From: Ashinkailepas kermadecensis
Lineage: Eukaryota; Arthropoda; Thecostraca; Neolepadidae
Assembly: GCA_034440615.1 (NCBI GenBank)
Contig: JAOTOM010004321.1
Span: 62,001-126,000, forward strand
Length of the DNA stretch: 64,000 nt
Direction: 5' to 3'
In this document: positions 11,652-23,377 of the stretch, in pieces
How positions within the stretch are numbered: position 1 is the first letter of the stretch
How the letters are laid out: the number at the start of each line of letters is the position of its first letter
The notes under the pieces: model-generated
Database searches by the model: none
The model's input: only the letters and a program-made list of their open reading frames with translations
Told to the model about the DNA's origin: nothing
Program-made: the position numbers and the translations under genes

Positions 11652-12140
11652 CTATAGTGCTCCTGCTAGTTTTGTGGCATATAGATATTCAAATAGCAAT
11701 TGAAGGAGTTCTGGGTGCTTGTCACCGAGAAGCGGTAGAAGCGATAGGGTGATAGGGTGATAGGGTGATTCTGCCAAAGAGAGTGCTCTTTGGCAGAATG
11801 TTTTAAGTGGTTGTCTTTGAGAGCTAAAGCTACTGCAGTCTAGTAGGTTGTGGCCTATGCTTAACGTGGTGTTGCAGGTGTCGCAGTGAGGTGTTGTGTA
11901 TTGGTCACCCTCTAATTGAGGCTGTGTTAGTTTTGTGCAACCAGTTTTAAGTCTAGTAAGGATGACCTCTTTTTGTCGGTGATATTGACTTGATATGTTC
12001 CATGTGCCTATCGTTGGTTTGATTGCGTGGGTCTGGTTGGATTTATGTTGTGTTGGGTTGTGTTGTGCCCATGTGTTCAGTTGATGTTGGCCAATGTGGC
12101 GTTGTAGGAGTGCTTTGCAATCGTCTACCGAATATTCCAC
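11652..12140 (-). pseudogene. RNase-H LINE, C-terminal domain downstream of RNase H
   Basis: This is the C-terminal end of ORF2 of an I/RNase-H-type LINE. It contains ILTRLKTGCTKLT, followed by a zinc-knuckle-like C-x2-C-x8-H-x4-C pattern (CDTCNTTLSIGHNLLDC), then a tail with LLGDKHPELLQLLFEYLYA. This arrangement (RTGH-like helix, CCHC, LF-x-YL tail) is common after the RNase H domain in I-superfamily LINEs. It is joined to the RNase H frame at 12156 by one frameshift. The open frame here is 162 codons. An in-frame triplication of an octamer and a hairpin (11743-11798) lie inside it. Confidence 0.75.
11743..11798. repeat. Triplicated GATAGGGT octamer plus 13-bp perfect hairpin
   Basis: Three exact copies of GATAGGGT occupy 11743-11766. 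From 11769 to 11798, TTCTGCCAAAGAG and CTCTTTGGCAGAA form a perfect 13-bp stem with the loop AGTG. Both lie in the LINE C-terminal frame, and 24 bp of octamer keeps the frame. Confidence 0.9.
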
Positions 12141-12155
12141 GCTAGGGTAAGTGTT

Positions 12156-13250
12156 CTATGCTAAGGCTTGCTTTGTAAGCCGGTCTGCTTCTTCGTTACC
12201 TGGGATGTTGGCGTGGTCCGGAATCCAGGGGAAAGAAAAGTTCATGTTTACGTTATGGGCCACGATTTGTCGGATTCTATTAAGGACGTGATATGGACAG
12301 TTATGGGTGTTGTTAATTGACTGAAGGACAGATTTGGGGTGTGAACAAATTACAACGTCTCTAGCCTTACGCCTCATGAGAATGGAGATAGCGGCCAGAA
12401 TGGCCATTGCTTCAGCGGAGTAGATGGAGAAGTTATCCAGTAGACGCTTGGAAAGTCTGAGACCTGGTACAATGATGCCAATGCTTACCTTATCCTCGTG
12501 TTTCAACCCATCCGTGAATACGAGTGTTTTGTGATTGTTGTCATCGGCGAACTTGTGGAAGATGCCAAGAATTTCCGCAGATGTGATAGTGGATTTCTTC
12601 TCCGAGAGCAAGTACTCGACCTTTGGTTGACTGAGAGTCCAGAATGGCCTAGTGGGCGGTCGAGCTGCAGTGGTTGGCATTGTGAGGTAAAGATCTGAGA
12701 GAGCCGTGGAAATGTGAATGCTATATGGTGGAAATTTGCGCCCAAGTCGGCTCTTTTCGTATCTGTCAGGCGTAAAGCAGCGCTGTGCCGAATTATTTTT
12801 TATGGATTTGATTTTGATGTGGTAGCGGCACAGCTGTTGTGTCCTCCTGGAGTGGAGTGGGGTCGTGTTTGAGTCCACAAGAAGACTGGCTATCGGTGTG
12901 GTGCTGAGGGCACCTGTGGCTGCTCTGATGCAGCTGTTTTGGATGATTTCTAACTTTTGGCTCTCGCATTCTGAAATGGTGGCAAAAATGATGCCGTTGT
13001 ATTCTAGGATGGGTTGTATGATTGATGTGTAGAGTCGCAGTAGTGTTGTCCTGTCTCCGTCCCAGTCTGTGCCTACAAGTGCACGGAGTATGTTGACGCG
13101 CTTCGCGCATCGCTTCGAGATGGAGGTGGTGTGGGTGTTGAAACTGAGTTTTTCGTCAAAATGCACTCCTAAGAACTTGAAGCCCTTCACCTGTTCGATG
13201 GCCTTGCCATCGACTAAGTAGAGTTTTGCGTATGGGCGGAGACGACTCTA
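12156..13250 (-). pseudogene. RNase-H LINE ORF2: RT thumb region and RNase H domain
   Basis: The first part, in minus-strand order, is the RT C-terminal region: KGFKFLGVHFDEKLSFNTH, then LLRLYTSIIQPILEYNG and IQNSCIRAATGAL. The second part (about the last 130 residues) is a retroelement RNase H, which would degrade the RNA of the RNA-DNA hybrid: TLVFTDGLK (first Asp), FSIYSAEAMAILAAI (Glu), DVVICSHPKSVLQSI (the third acidic residue, normally Asp, reads His) and PWIPDHANIPGNEEADRLT (His and last Asp). The 344-codon frame is the longest uninterrupted genuine LINE frame in the window. RNase H places the element in the I/R1/LOA group rather than CR1/L2. The Asp-to-His change suggests inactivity. 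Confidence 0.85.
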
Positions 13251-13369
13251 TGTGACGGTGGCAGATTTTTTTGGGGACAGGTGAAGCCCGAAGTTTTGCA
13301 CCAATTTGAAATGTGATCTAGTCCTGCTTGAATTATTTTTTTTCAGCTTAAAGCTGAAGGAAGCATTGT

Positions 13370-13960
13370 GATGTTGTCCAAATAGCTATGTCGTCCGTGA
13401 AAAGTGAGTATTGAAGTGTCGTCCGTGTGGTCAGCAAGTATGTCGTTGATCATGATGATGAAGAGGCTCGGTGAGAGCACGCTCCCCTGCGCCAGGCCCT
13501 GCTCCTGAGTTGTGATGTTTGATGTGACACTGTCGCATCATACCTTAAGGGTCCTGTCTCTGAGGAAGTTAAGAATGAAGTGTGCCATATGTCCGCGTAG
13601 GCCTATCTTGTGGAGTTTGTGTGTCAGTGCGGACTTGTGCACTCGGTCGAACGCGGCAATGATGTCTAGGTAGGCAGCTATTGTTGTGCGTTTGATGCGT
13701 AGACCACTTTCGATGTTATGCACTAATCTAATGAAATTGTCTGTAGTTGATTTTTGACGCTGGAAGCCGCATTGAAATTCGTCGAGCAGGTCGTTGTGTT
13801 CATGAAATTTCCTCAATCGTGTGTTGACCATGCGCGCGACCAACTTGCTAACACAGCTAGTAAGTGAGATGGGTCTATAACCTTTTGGGGTGGAGTGATC
13901 TTTGCGCGGCTTTGGCAATGGAATGACTACGCTCTCCCGCCAGGAGGCGGGAAAATGTCG
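13370..13960 (-). pseudogene. RNase-H LINE ORF2: RT fingers and palm
   Basis: This part of the reverse transcriptase shows KPRKDHSTPKGYRPISLTS (RT motif 1/2 region), MVNTRLRKFHEHNDLLDEFQ, QCGFQRQKSTTDNFIRL, AYLDIIAAFDRVHKSAL (motif A with catalytic Asp), and beyond a frameshift near 13538 GLAQGSVLSPSLFIIMINDI (motif B). The expected FADD box appears collapsed to a HTDDTSIL-like stretch near 13420, with some ten residues missing before it. Continuing toward lower coordinates it runs into the thumb and RNase H part. Confidence 0.8.
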
Positions 13961-14515
13961 CTTTTGTACAGTTCATTTATGGCCGCTGGTAGGTATGTTA
14001 GATAATTTTTGCTAAGACGTTTAGAGAAACAGGTAATGGATGTCGTCCGGCCCAACCGACGTGTTTCCATACTTGCTGAGGGCAAGATGTAATTCGTTCA
14101 TAGTAAACGACTGATTGTATATTTCTCTATTGCAAGAGCTAAAATTTGATTTGGAGGGCGTCTAGAGCGCTTACTATAGTATCATCGTAGTTGCTGTTGC
14201 CAGATACGCTGGCGTAGTGTAGTTTAAAGTGGTCTACGACTTGTTGTGGGTCAGTGATATGCTGTCCTTTCACCGTCAGCTGGTGGTGGGCGTTTCAGGT
14301 TGCAACGCTTAATCAGGTCCCAAATTCTGCCGGTAGGGGTGAACCTATTGAATTGAGAGGCAAACGACTGCCAACAGTTTTGGCGTGCTGTTCGAATTGC
14401 GTACAGGCAGTGTTTTTGAGATTGTCTGTATGCTGATGTGCGCTTCGCACACGCATCTTTTTAATTGTTTGTGGGCACGGCGCCGTGCGGCGATTGACCT
14501 TTGACAGTCCGGGGT
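13961..14515 (-). pseudogene. RNase-H LINE ORF2: linker between endonuclease and RT, degraded
   Basis: This interval should hold the linker and the start of the RT. Only short readable stretches remain (near 13990-14060, with VGPDDIHYL-like sequence) across multiple frameshifts. It is assigned by position between two colinear domains of one element. Confidence 0.5.
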
Positions 14516-15340
14516 TCACCATGGCGTAGATGCCTTTTTCCTAGGTTTGTTACTTTTTGTGACTGAGTCTCGTACTGCTGAGCTGATGGCCCTTTGGATT
14601 GTCTCGATTTTGCTGGCCTCTGAAGTTGCTAGGTTGAGGTCCACCTGATCCTCGAATTTAGCCGAGTCCGCTCTTCTCAAGTTCCAAGATGGTCTTAATA
14701 GCTTAGTGTGGTGGATAGCGTCCGTGGTGAGCCTAATTGTGATTGGGTAGTGGTCGCTCAGCCCGGGAACGTCTGAAACTAACCAGTCAAATAGTGAGCT
14801 TATTCGTTGGGAGCAGCACGTTAAGTTAATGCAACTGTCCGATCCTCCTAACGTCGGGTTGTAGTGGGTGGCGGCCCCGGTGTTAAGAAGTACAAAGATG
14901 TGGTCCGAAATAAACTGGTGAATTTCGCGCCCTCTAGTGTCCGTCTGGTCGCTTCCCCATGAGGAATGTTTGGCATTAAAGTCTCCCATAATGAGAACTG
15001 GTGGAGGGGCCTGAAGCAGCAAGTCGCTCAGCTCCTGTGGTGTCGGGGTTTCAGCTGACGGCGAGATGAATAGTGAGATGACTGTGGTTTGGCAATGGGA
15101 AATTTTGAGGCTGACTGCCACGCAATTCAGGGGAGTATTTAACGTTACTCAACGATGACGTATGCTGTTTGCAATGAGTATGGCTGTGCCCCAATTCCTA
15201 TGTGGGCCGTTTACGTTGTCGACGTGCCAAGTGTAATCTGGGATTTTGCTCCAAGTGGAGTCATACTCTCGAAAGTGAGTTTCTTGGAGCGCAGCTAGCA
15301 ATGGTTTTCGTTGCAAGAATTCCGATTTGAATTATATGAA
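14516..15340 (-). pseudogene. RNase-H LINE ORF2: AP endonuclease domain
   Basis: Target-nicking endonuclease of the same LINE. In order: LLAALQETHFREYDSTWSK (catalytic Glu, frame before the ATG at 15121), NWGTAILI, LLLQAPPPVLIMGDFNAKHS (GDFNAKH, intact), SWGSDQTDTRGREI, INLTCCSQRISSLFDWLV, and VSDVPGLSDHYPITIRL (SDHYPI, intact). The metal and catalytic positions visible here are conserved, unlike the RNase H. Recognisable coding starts near 15340, and the element's ORF1 is not found upstream, so it is probably 5' truncated. Confidence 0.85.
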
Positions 15341-15345
15341 CTTGC

Positions 15346-15700
15346 CTAGAAGGCCACTTTTGTGGCCTTCTTGTCAACCCGTGTTCCACTGCAGAAAAAG
15401 TCCCATTGCCGAACACGTTTAATGACTGTTGGTGTTCCTATACTGGGGAGTTGGGGGAGAAAGATTGAACCGATGAATGGAGAGTGGGATGGGAGGTGAC
15501 CCAGGCAGGGGTGGTAGCCTGATACTGATATCCGATCTTTAGGAAGTTTAGGCAAGGCAACGCTATGTGTTCTATATATGTGTTCCAGAAGTTCATTCCA
15601 GGACTTGATTGCATTGGGAAGGAAGGACTTGAGAAGACCGTTCGTTTCGCAGCCTACATCTGTTCCACTTGGTGGGATTCTTAACACACAGTTTGCGTCG
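15346..15700 (-). pseudogene. Fragment of another LINE ORF2 C-terminus
   Basis: The minus-strand frame contains LRIPPSGTDVGCETNGLLKS followed by FLPNAIKSWNELLEHI. Such a 'F-P-x-A-x-x-x-W-N-x-L' segment closes many jockey/CR1/L2-type RT proteins. It abuts the endonuclease start of the RNase-H LINE and is in the same orientation, so one element may have inserted next to the other. The assignment rests on this one block. Confidence 0.4.
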
Positions 15701-15767
15701 TCTACCAGTAACCACTACTAGAACTACCCGGACGAAACCACAGTGTGACCTGGCGATAGTTGGATAT

Positions 15768-16422
15768 TCTCCGTCAGCATCCTGTGACCTGCTCCACCAC
15801 AACGCTCCGTGGTGACATGTGCAGTACCATGAACACACACACACCAATGTGGACTGCGAGCTATCTCCGTCACTACCCCGTGACCTGCTCCATCACCACG
15901 ATCCGTGGTGATCTGTGCAGTACCGTGAAAACACACCAATGTGGGCTGCGAGCTATCTCCGTCAGTACCCTGTGACCTGCTCCACCACCACGATACGTGG
16001 TGACCTGTGCAGTACCGTGAAAACACACCAATGTGGGCTCCGCGAGCTATCTCCGTCAGTACCCCGTGACCTGCTCCACCACCACGATCCGTGGTTGACC
16101 TGTATGTACCGTGAAAACACACCAATGTGGGCTGCGAGCTATCTCCGTCAGTACCCCGTGACCTGCTCCATCACCACGATCCGTGGTGATCTGTGCAGTA
16201 CCGTGAAAACACACCAATGTGGGCTGCGAGCTATCTCCGTCAGTACCCCTGTGACCTGCTCCACCACCACGATACGTGGTGACCTGTGCAGTACCGTGAA
16301 CACACACCAATGTGGGCCGCGAGCTGTCTCCGTCAGTACCCTGTGACCTGCTCCACCACCACGATCCGTGGTGACCTGTGCAGTACCGTGAACACACACC
16401 AATGTGGGCCGCGAGCTGTCTC
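15768..16422. repeat. Minisatellite, about 92-bp unit, seven copies
   Basis: The word CTCCGTCAGTACCC recurs at 15768, 15865, 15957, 16051, 16143, 16235 and 16328 (spacing 97, 92, 94, 92, 92, 93). Each unit holds a short inverted pair, ACCACG-ATC-CGTGGT. Long frames on both strands here are products of the repetition. Confidence 0.95.
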
Positions 16423-16475
16423 ACACCACAATTTGCAGGCCACGCCCGGGCGCCACCATCACGCGATCCAGAGCT

Positions 16476-17480
16476 GCCGCCGGACCCGGTCAATATCCGG
16501 CATCACACAGCACATCACCCCTGCTGGCGTCTGATCCTGCTGCCGCCGGACCCGGTCAATATCATATCCGGCATCACACAGGACATCACTCCTGGTGACA
16601 TCTGATCTTCCTGCCGCCGGACCCGGTCAATATACGGCATCACACAGCACATCACCCCTGCTGGCGTCTGATCCTGCTGCCGTCGGACCCGGTCAATATC
16701 CGGCATCACACAGCACATCAACCCTGCTGGCATCTGATCCTGCTGCCGCCGGACCCGGTCAATATCCGGCATCACACAGCACATCAATCCTGCTGGCGTC
16801 TGATCCTGCTGCCGCCGGACCCGGTCAATATCATATCCGGCATCACACAGCACAGCACACCCGCTGACATCTGATCCTGCTGCCGCCGGACCCGGTCAAT
16901 ATCATATCCGGTATCACACAACACATCACCCCTGCTGGCATCTGATCCTGGTGCCGCCGGACCCGGTCAATATCCGGCATCACACAACACATCACCCCTG
17001 CTGGCATCTGATCCTGGTGCCGCCTGACCCGGTCAATATTCGGCATTACACAACACATCAATCCTGCTGGCATCTGATCCTGCTGCCGCCGGACCCGGTC
17101 AATATCCGGCATCACACAACACATCACCCCTGCTGGCATCTGATCCTGGCGCCTGACCCGGTCAATATTCGGCATTACACAACACATCAATCCTGCTGGC
17201 ATCTGATCCTGCTGCCGCCGGACCCGGTCAATATCCGGCATCACACAACACATCACCCCTGCTGGCATCTGATCCTGGTGCCGCCTGACCCGGTCAATAT
17301 TCGACATTACACAACACATCAATCCTGCTGGCATCTGATCCTGGTGCCGCCTGACCCGGTCAATATTCGGCATCACACAGCACATCACCCCTGCTGGCGT
17401 CTGATCCTGCTGCCGCCGGACCCGGTCAATATCCGGCATCACACAGCACAGCACACACGCTGACACCTGATCCGGCTGCC
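16476..17480. repeat. Minisatellite, 66-bp unit, about fifteen copies
   Basis: The unit begins GCCGCCGGACCCGGTCAATA and recurs every 66 bp (for example 16476, 16542, 16953, 17019), with some units carrying a 6-bp insertion CATATC or a 3-bp deletion. As 66 is a multiple of three, open frames run through the array on both strands (22-residue repeats). These are not taken as genes. Confidence 0.95.
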
Positions 17481-18710
17481 GCCACCCCAGCCAACCCATG
17501 CCTGACATCGTGAGGACCCAAGCCACGCGCTGGTATCGGACCCTGCTCGGCCCGTACCTGAGCCGTGCTTGTAAATGCACACTTACCGCAGTCCGCACGT
17601 GGCTGTTGGCTGGGTATTTGAGTCAACGGTAACCAAGGACCAAAGGTGCGAAGCGTCCGCTATCTGTCGGGACACGACATTTCGGCGTGCCTCGGTCAAT
17701 CCGAATGAATGTGGTGCGAGCTGAGAGTTGCCGTTCGGTAGGCTATAATTCAATTTGTACTGGGCGCTGCACTATTTTGCGTATGAATGACGTTGGGTGC
17801 AATGTGGTTATGGGAAATAAAGGGCCAGGAAGAGGCTTTTAGGATGTCAAAGGATCACGAGACACAAAGTTGCGGCATTCAGTCTGAGAGCAACCCGCTG
17901 AATTCAGCAGCCCCGTGTCAATGCCGATATATATTTTGGAATATGTCAGCATTTGAAATCCTGGCGGTTCGCTTGCCTTGTACAATACAATACGCATCTG
18001 GTGGTGGAAAGAAACATAATTCACTAGCAACGTGCTCAATTCTTAGCACAGACCTTTGCCCAATTTTACTTGCATTTCTTGTAAAAAAAAGTAAGTAAGA
18101 TAAGCTATCACCAATCAAAAAGTCCGGTTCGGTGGTGCGTGGGCTGATACGAACCCATAATCATGCAGGTGTTTCAGCATACTCGAACCAATTTCCCCAG
18201 AAAAAGCGGCATTCACCGCGCACTACAGTTTTTGGCTGCACCGGTGCATGCTTTCATTCTGCACATGAAATGATCAAATTCCTCAATGAGAATCTTCCAC
18301 GGGCACTTAACATGCAAATTCATACTGAAGACTAATTGCAGCCCTCACCAGTTACGCCTATATTACCTTCCTATATCACGTTTGAGAAAAGGCGAGGATG
18401 TGCCTGTTTTGTCATATCACATCTGATTCGGGTAGCGTCGTGGAACAGAACCTGCATGATTGTTCGTGATGGTACCCACCCATAAAACCATGTCTTCGTA
18501 TTTCAAAAAGTTACCTTCCGGGCCATTCAGTACGTACGTAATATTCGGTTCAATTATTTTCTGGAATTATAAGACAATTTATGTAGCCAAGTGTAGACGC
18601 CTCCATTCATGTTTGGCCCGACCTTCCTTTAGCAAAATGAAAAGTCTGAACGAAAAGCAAAATGAAAAGTTAGTCTACTCCCGTGCATATATAGCGAATT
18701 TCATATGGGC
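17481..18710. other. Non-genic stretch
   Basis: I recognise no protein or RNA feature between the 66-bp array and the GACCC array. Short open frames only. Confidence 0.4.
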
Positions 18711-19055
18711 GACCCGAATCGACCCGACCCGACCCGACCTGACCCGATCAGACCCCAGACCAGAACCCCGACCAGAACCCCGACCAGATCCCCGACCAGA
18801 TCCCCGACCAGACCCCCCGTTCCGACCCCGTTCCGACCCCGTTCCGACCCCGTTCCGACCCCGTTCTGACCCCGTTCCGACCCAATTCCGACACGGTCCG
18901 ACCTCGTTCCGACCTCGTTCCGACCCAGTTCCGACCCAGTTCCGACCCCCGACCAGACCAGACCAGACCCGACCCGACCAGACCAGACCAGACCCGCCCA
19001 GACACGCCCAGACCAGACCAGACCAGACCCGACCAGACCCGACCCGACCCGATCC
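18711..19055. repeat. GACCC/GACCA pentamer and 11-bp minisatellite
   Basis: Pentamers GACCC and GACCA flank a central block of 11-bp units (CGACCCCGTTC) at about 18810-18950. The strand is strongly C-rich and G-poor; the complementary strand is G-rich. Arginine-, proline- and aspartate-rich frames are by-products. Confidence 0.95.
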
Positions 19056-20340
19056 ATCTCTTGGCTTTGTTTATTTCTTTTTTTTGTTAGTGCTTCAAAT
19101 GCCTATTATCTTCACTTAGGCATCTCCTTTTAACTTTGATTGGTACCAACTTTGTCACATTTCCACACAATGATAGACTTTATCTTTAAAAAAGCTATCA
19201 AGGAAACACAACCGAGCGTCTGTAGCTTAGATTCCATGATTTAAAGGTGCCGAAGTCAGATAACGCGAATGTCGATAGGCCAGTAACTACTTACATGCAC
19301 ATCAAAATAATATTTCAATACATGCTTACTGTGAGAACGATAGGTGCACTTGAAAATAAAGGCAATCCTCCAACATCAGAAGAAGTTCAAAACAGGAGTA
19401 GAAACCCGGCAGATGGGCCCCATTTCTTCCATCTTTAGCAGAGGCAGAGTGCCATTCGCTAGAGATTTGTTACGTTAAAGAAATGGTTACGTTAATCCGG
19501 CTTATGTGGCATCCGGTTATATCAAAGAAGCAAGAGAGGAAAGATGAGACGCCGGCAAACAAAGAACGTGGCGTAAAGGGCCGATACATACATAGCATAC
19601 AGGTTCACACACGGACATACATAGATACATACATACACGACAATCAGAAGAACACTTGGAGGGTGGACAGCATCGTAACCTCAGAGAGGCTCCACTGCCC
19701 ACCTGCGACCTGAAAGGCGAAGCGGAGGCCCGGCGCCAAGGGCGAGTCGTAGGCGTCGGGCCCGACCTTGTATGTGTAGGTGTATGTTTGAGTTAAAGCT
19801 TGGGAAAACCTGAGAAGGGGAACAGCCAAGCAGCTTGGAAAACCCGTAGGTAAAAACCAAGTGCAATTTATAAGGAGAACTGCCAGTTTTGGCCAAATTG
19901 GATCGGTCTCTTCCTACCTAGTGCAAAATATCCTATATGTATGTGTTTTTGACGACGGAGAGGAACACATGTGTAACGCAGTCATACAGCTAATATAGGG
20001 TGCAACGCGTGTTATATATCCATCAACTTCACATCAAATCAGGTGGAGCCGGGTAACGTGTGACAGCTAAATCAAATCAGTTTGGAAAGCTTGGTAATGA
20101 GCCCAAGAGACAGGCGAACAACCTGATTAGCACATCCAATAAGCATTGCAAGGGCACATAACTAGACAAAATTATCAGTTAATATAAGCCCGGATACTAT
20201 GGAAAAGTAAAAGAACACAAGGCAGAAACACCGCTTCATCGGATAATATCCCAAATCCACTTGACAACATATTACATCACGAAAGCACTTAGCAAGATGA
20301 TGAAGCCATGCATGCCAACCACGTACTCAATGCAGTCATC
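19056..20340. other. Non-genic stretch
   Basis: No feature recognised apart from a short run of ACATACATA near 19615-19637. Confidence 0.4.
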
Positions 20341-21664
20341 TAGCGAGTTTGTTTAACTGCTTAGGGCCAAAAACGTCGTGGGAAAACTGACATCACAGTA
20401 CGTAAACAGACTTTTCACAAACGTACCCGTCGAACGTGTCATCGATATTTTCGCAAAATATGCATACCGCCGTAACACCATGCCTACATCAGACATCCCT
20501 AGGCATATCGTGTGTACAATGGTGCGGCTGTGCACCACCAAGGCACTATTCAGGTGCCGGCAGAGGAAACTTCACTAGCGGACGCACGGGATATCAATGG
20601 GCTCTTTGCTGAAGCTTTCATGTCCGCCGTGGAAAATCAAGTGCTGGGCGACAACGACAAACCACACATGTGCTACAGGCACATCGGCGACATCATAGTA
20701 GACGCCAGTGAGACAGCCTCACTGCACGACCTGAAACTCCGGCTTAAATCGACACCAGGACTCACGTTCACAGTCAAAGAATCGATTGACAACACAATCA
20801 GCTTCCTGGACCTGATCATCGACGCAGCAAGCACTATCTACCCCACGAGCGTATACCGTAAAACAACCGACGAGGGACTGTGCTTAAACGGAGCCAGCGA
20901 GTGTCCCGAACGTCATAGGGAGAGTGTGACTTGGGCGTACACCCACCGTGCTCTCAAACACAGCTCGCCAGGACCCGCCGTCCATTGCGAGCTCGCCATG
21001 ACCAAGAAACGCTGGGGAACAAAAAAAATATAGTTTAGCATGCATAGACAATGAAGTCAAAAAGGCCCTCGCAAAATACCTGCATGCGGTCCAGTAACCG
21101 AAACCGGCTGACTGCATCCATAAATTGCATTACAAAACACAATGTCACTAGTGGTGCACACACGGCGAAAGGTAACTCCAAAGCGTAGTACACAGAAATT
21201 GCATAGCCAAGCAGTTCACTGCCAGGCAAAGCCAGGCAGCTCCAGCCACCTCATCCTTGATAATGAGAAACAGCACCTTATAGAATCTAGCACTACTCAA
21301 ACAAACACAGAAATAAACGTCACTACAAATGCAGCCTGGGAGACTGAGCGCTCCCTCCATACCCGATAGTGCATATATATGTAACACATCCACCACATTC
21401 ATTCGGCGTCTCGCAATACACATACAAAGACGCGGTCCACTGACACATACCCAGCAGCACCATGACACACCACTCACAAGACAAACACTAGTAGAAAACG
21501 CCAAAATATTAGGACGTGAAAGGGATTGGCGGGGTCTTACCGCATTAGAGGCGATATGTATCAGGCAGACCGACCCGCTCATCAATCGCCAGAAAAGCGA
21601 GCGTGGAACCCTGCTATTTTGTGACGGGCCACCACCAGGACAAGTGCCAGACGGGAGTCTCTAG
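20341..21664 (+). pseudogene. Penelope-like element: RT and GIY-YIG endonuclease remnants
   Basis: Penelope-like elements encode an RT related to telomerase, fused to a GIY-YIG nuclease. Here LTSQYVNRLFTNVPVERVID (the FTNVP block), LCTTKALFRC, then after a frameshift near 20545 LFAEAFMSAVENQVL, HMCYRHIGDIIVDAS (the position of Y-x-Y-V-D-D, first Asp replaced by Gly), and LTFTVKESIDNTISFLDLII with TSVYRKTTDEGLCL follow in PLE order. Past stops at 21033, the segment GRERDWRGLTALEAICIRQT and DPLINRQKSERG (about 21515-21605) is the typical end of the GIY-YIG domain. The catalytic GIY-YIG core itself is not visible. The element is dead: one catalytic Asp lost, the motif B region shortened, and several frameshifts. 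Confidence 0.8.
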
Positions 21665-22027
21665 ATATGTAAATTGTGTATCTGTATGTTGAAGTGCTCC
21701 ATTGACAGTTATTTTACCGCGTCAAAAAGCATTCTTGTGAAGCACGGGAATTTATGCTTATTTTTCATTGATTATAGGACCTCTGACTTCTTAGACTTGG
21801 AATGGTCCTACGGGGCGAATCGTCGGCAGTTGAAAGATACCGACATGAAAGAGGTGTGCCTTTATCTACGTCTTGCTATGAATATTGGAACCATCATACA
21901 CCAACATGATGAGACACTATGATACGAAACATGATACCAACAATTGAAACAACAAACAAAAAATCATATGCGCACAGCTGGCCGTTGTACCCAATAGGAC
22001 ATGTGTATAAGACAATTCGATATCAAG

Positions 22028-22075
<48 letters not shown>

Positions 22076-23377
22076 TATATTTACATACAAACATGTGTAT
22101 GCATAGCAAAAATAATAACCTGAAGTTTTCCTATCAGCGAAATCTACACTAGCAATAAAGAAGCAATATTAGCCAGAGGATAACAAGTTAATAAGGCCCA
22201 AAATAGCTGCACTAACATGGTACCATAGTAAACACGTTCGTGGTGATGATTATGTTCTGGTCGACTGAACTTAGGATACGCGTAACCAATTACATTGCAT
22301 CATTATCACCATATCAGTGCAAAGCGCAATGGGGTTCTGGACCAGCGGAGACAAGAGGCGGAATATGGTTCTCCCATGATGCGGTATGGTGCACAGGCTC
22401 GGGCACCACACCGCGACAGGGAACTTATGAACCGACTGCAAACGGGTAAACAGGATGCGATTATCAGGTACAAGGCATACCTAGCGCCATCTATGGACAC
22501 GACAGGACACTGCCGTGCGCGAGTCATCCCTGCCTCCTGGAGGCGATATTACACCGTGTGGGTTGGTGGGTCGATCCAGTCTGGCTAAGTCTACGCTTGG
22601 AACTGTTGCGCTGGCGAACGTACGACTCCCTTCAGCCTTTGAAAACATTCGCAATTATTGCGTTCAATTTCCGTGGCAGTACAAACATTTCAGAAATGAG
22701 CAAAGCCCATTTCATCATTTCAACATGGCGCATTCAACTTTTGGATGCATGCTACATATTCGGCAACGGTGCCAAGATGTGGAAATAGTAACTGCACTTT
22801 CGACATCTGGGCATTGAAAGACATTCTACTTGATTCGAAATTGGCTGCAACGTTGCCTAAATCGGCCTCATCTGACGAATATGGAGCACCTATTACAATC
22901 TCGCGTGCCTTATGCCGAATTGTCGAATTGGCATTGATGTCACGACGTGCCACGGTTCCCTGGACTTGCCTTACCTCCATCTTCTTCTCATTCCTGGAAT
23001 TTAATGTAATTAGGTCACACTGGTGTGAAAGAGTGCTTCTGCCGATCTATTCATGTGTATCACTACCCATGAATAGACCAGTAGAAGCATTGCAAATAAT
23101 AATTACGTGACTAGTGACTGGCTGGTTGGCCCTCAAGTATCGCTCGCTGGACCGGCACTGGCAACTCCCCGATGAAACCATTTCGCTCAGCCAAAAATAA
23201 ACGCTCGTTTCAAAGACATTATTGTGGTGAAAACTGCTCCTTTTGAAATAGCTTCCGTATTTATAGTCGTTCTTTGAATTAAATCCTGTTGATACACATT
23301 AATTAAAAGAACAAGTATAAGTACGAGTGACAGAATTAGGACGTGAAACCGTGAAACAAAACCAGTGAACATTTCAA
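21665..23377. other. Non-genic stretch with TA microsatellite
   Basis: Contains an alternating TA run at 22028-22073. A minus-strand frame of 86 codons at 22720-22980 and a plus-strand frame at 22515-22817 have no domain I can defend. A 9-10 bp hairpin CTATTCATG/CATGAATAG lies near 23046-23075. Confidence 0.4.
22028..22073. repeat. (TA)n microsatellite
   Basis: About 22 alternating TA dinucleotides. Confidence 0.95.

Noticed and set aside
16843..17598. 251-codon minus-strand open frame
   Set aside because: It is a run of 22-residue repeats produced by the 66-bp minisatellite; the plus strand is equally open. No domain and no unique sequence.
22720..22980. Minus-strand frame with REIVIGAPYS, which recalls ethanolamine-phosphate cytidylyltransferase
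   Set aside because: Only about nine residues match and the flanking residues do not fit that family. A chance match is more likely.
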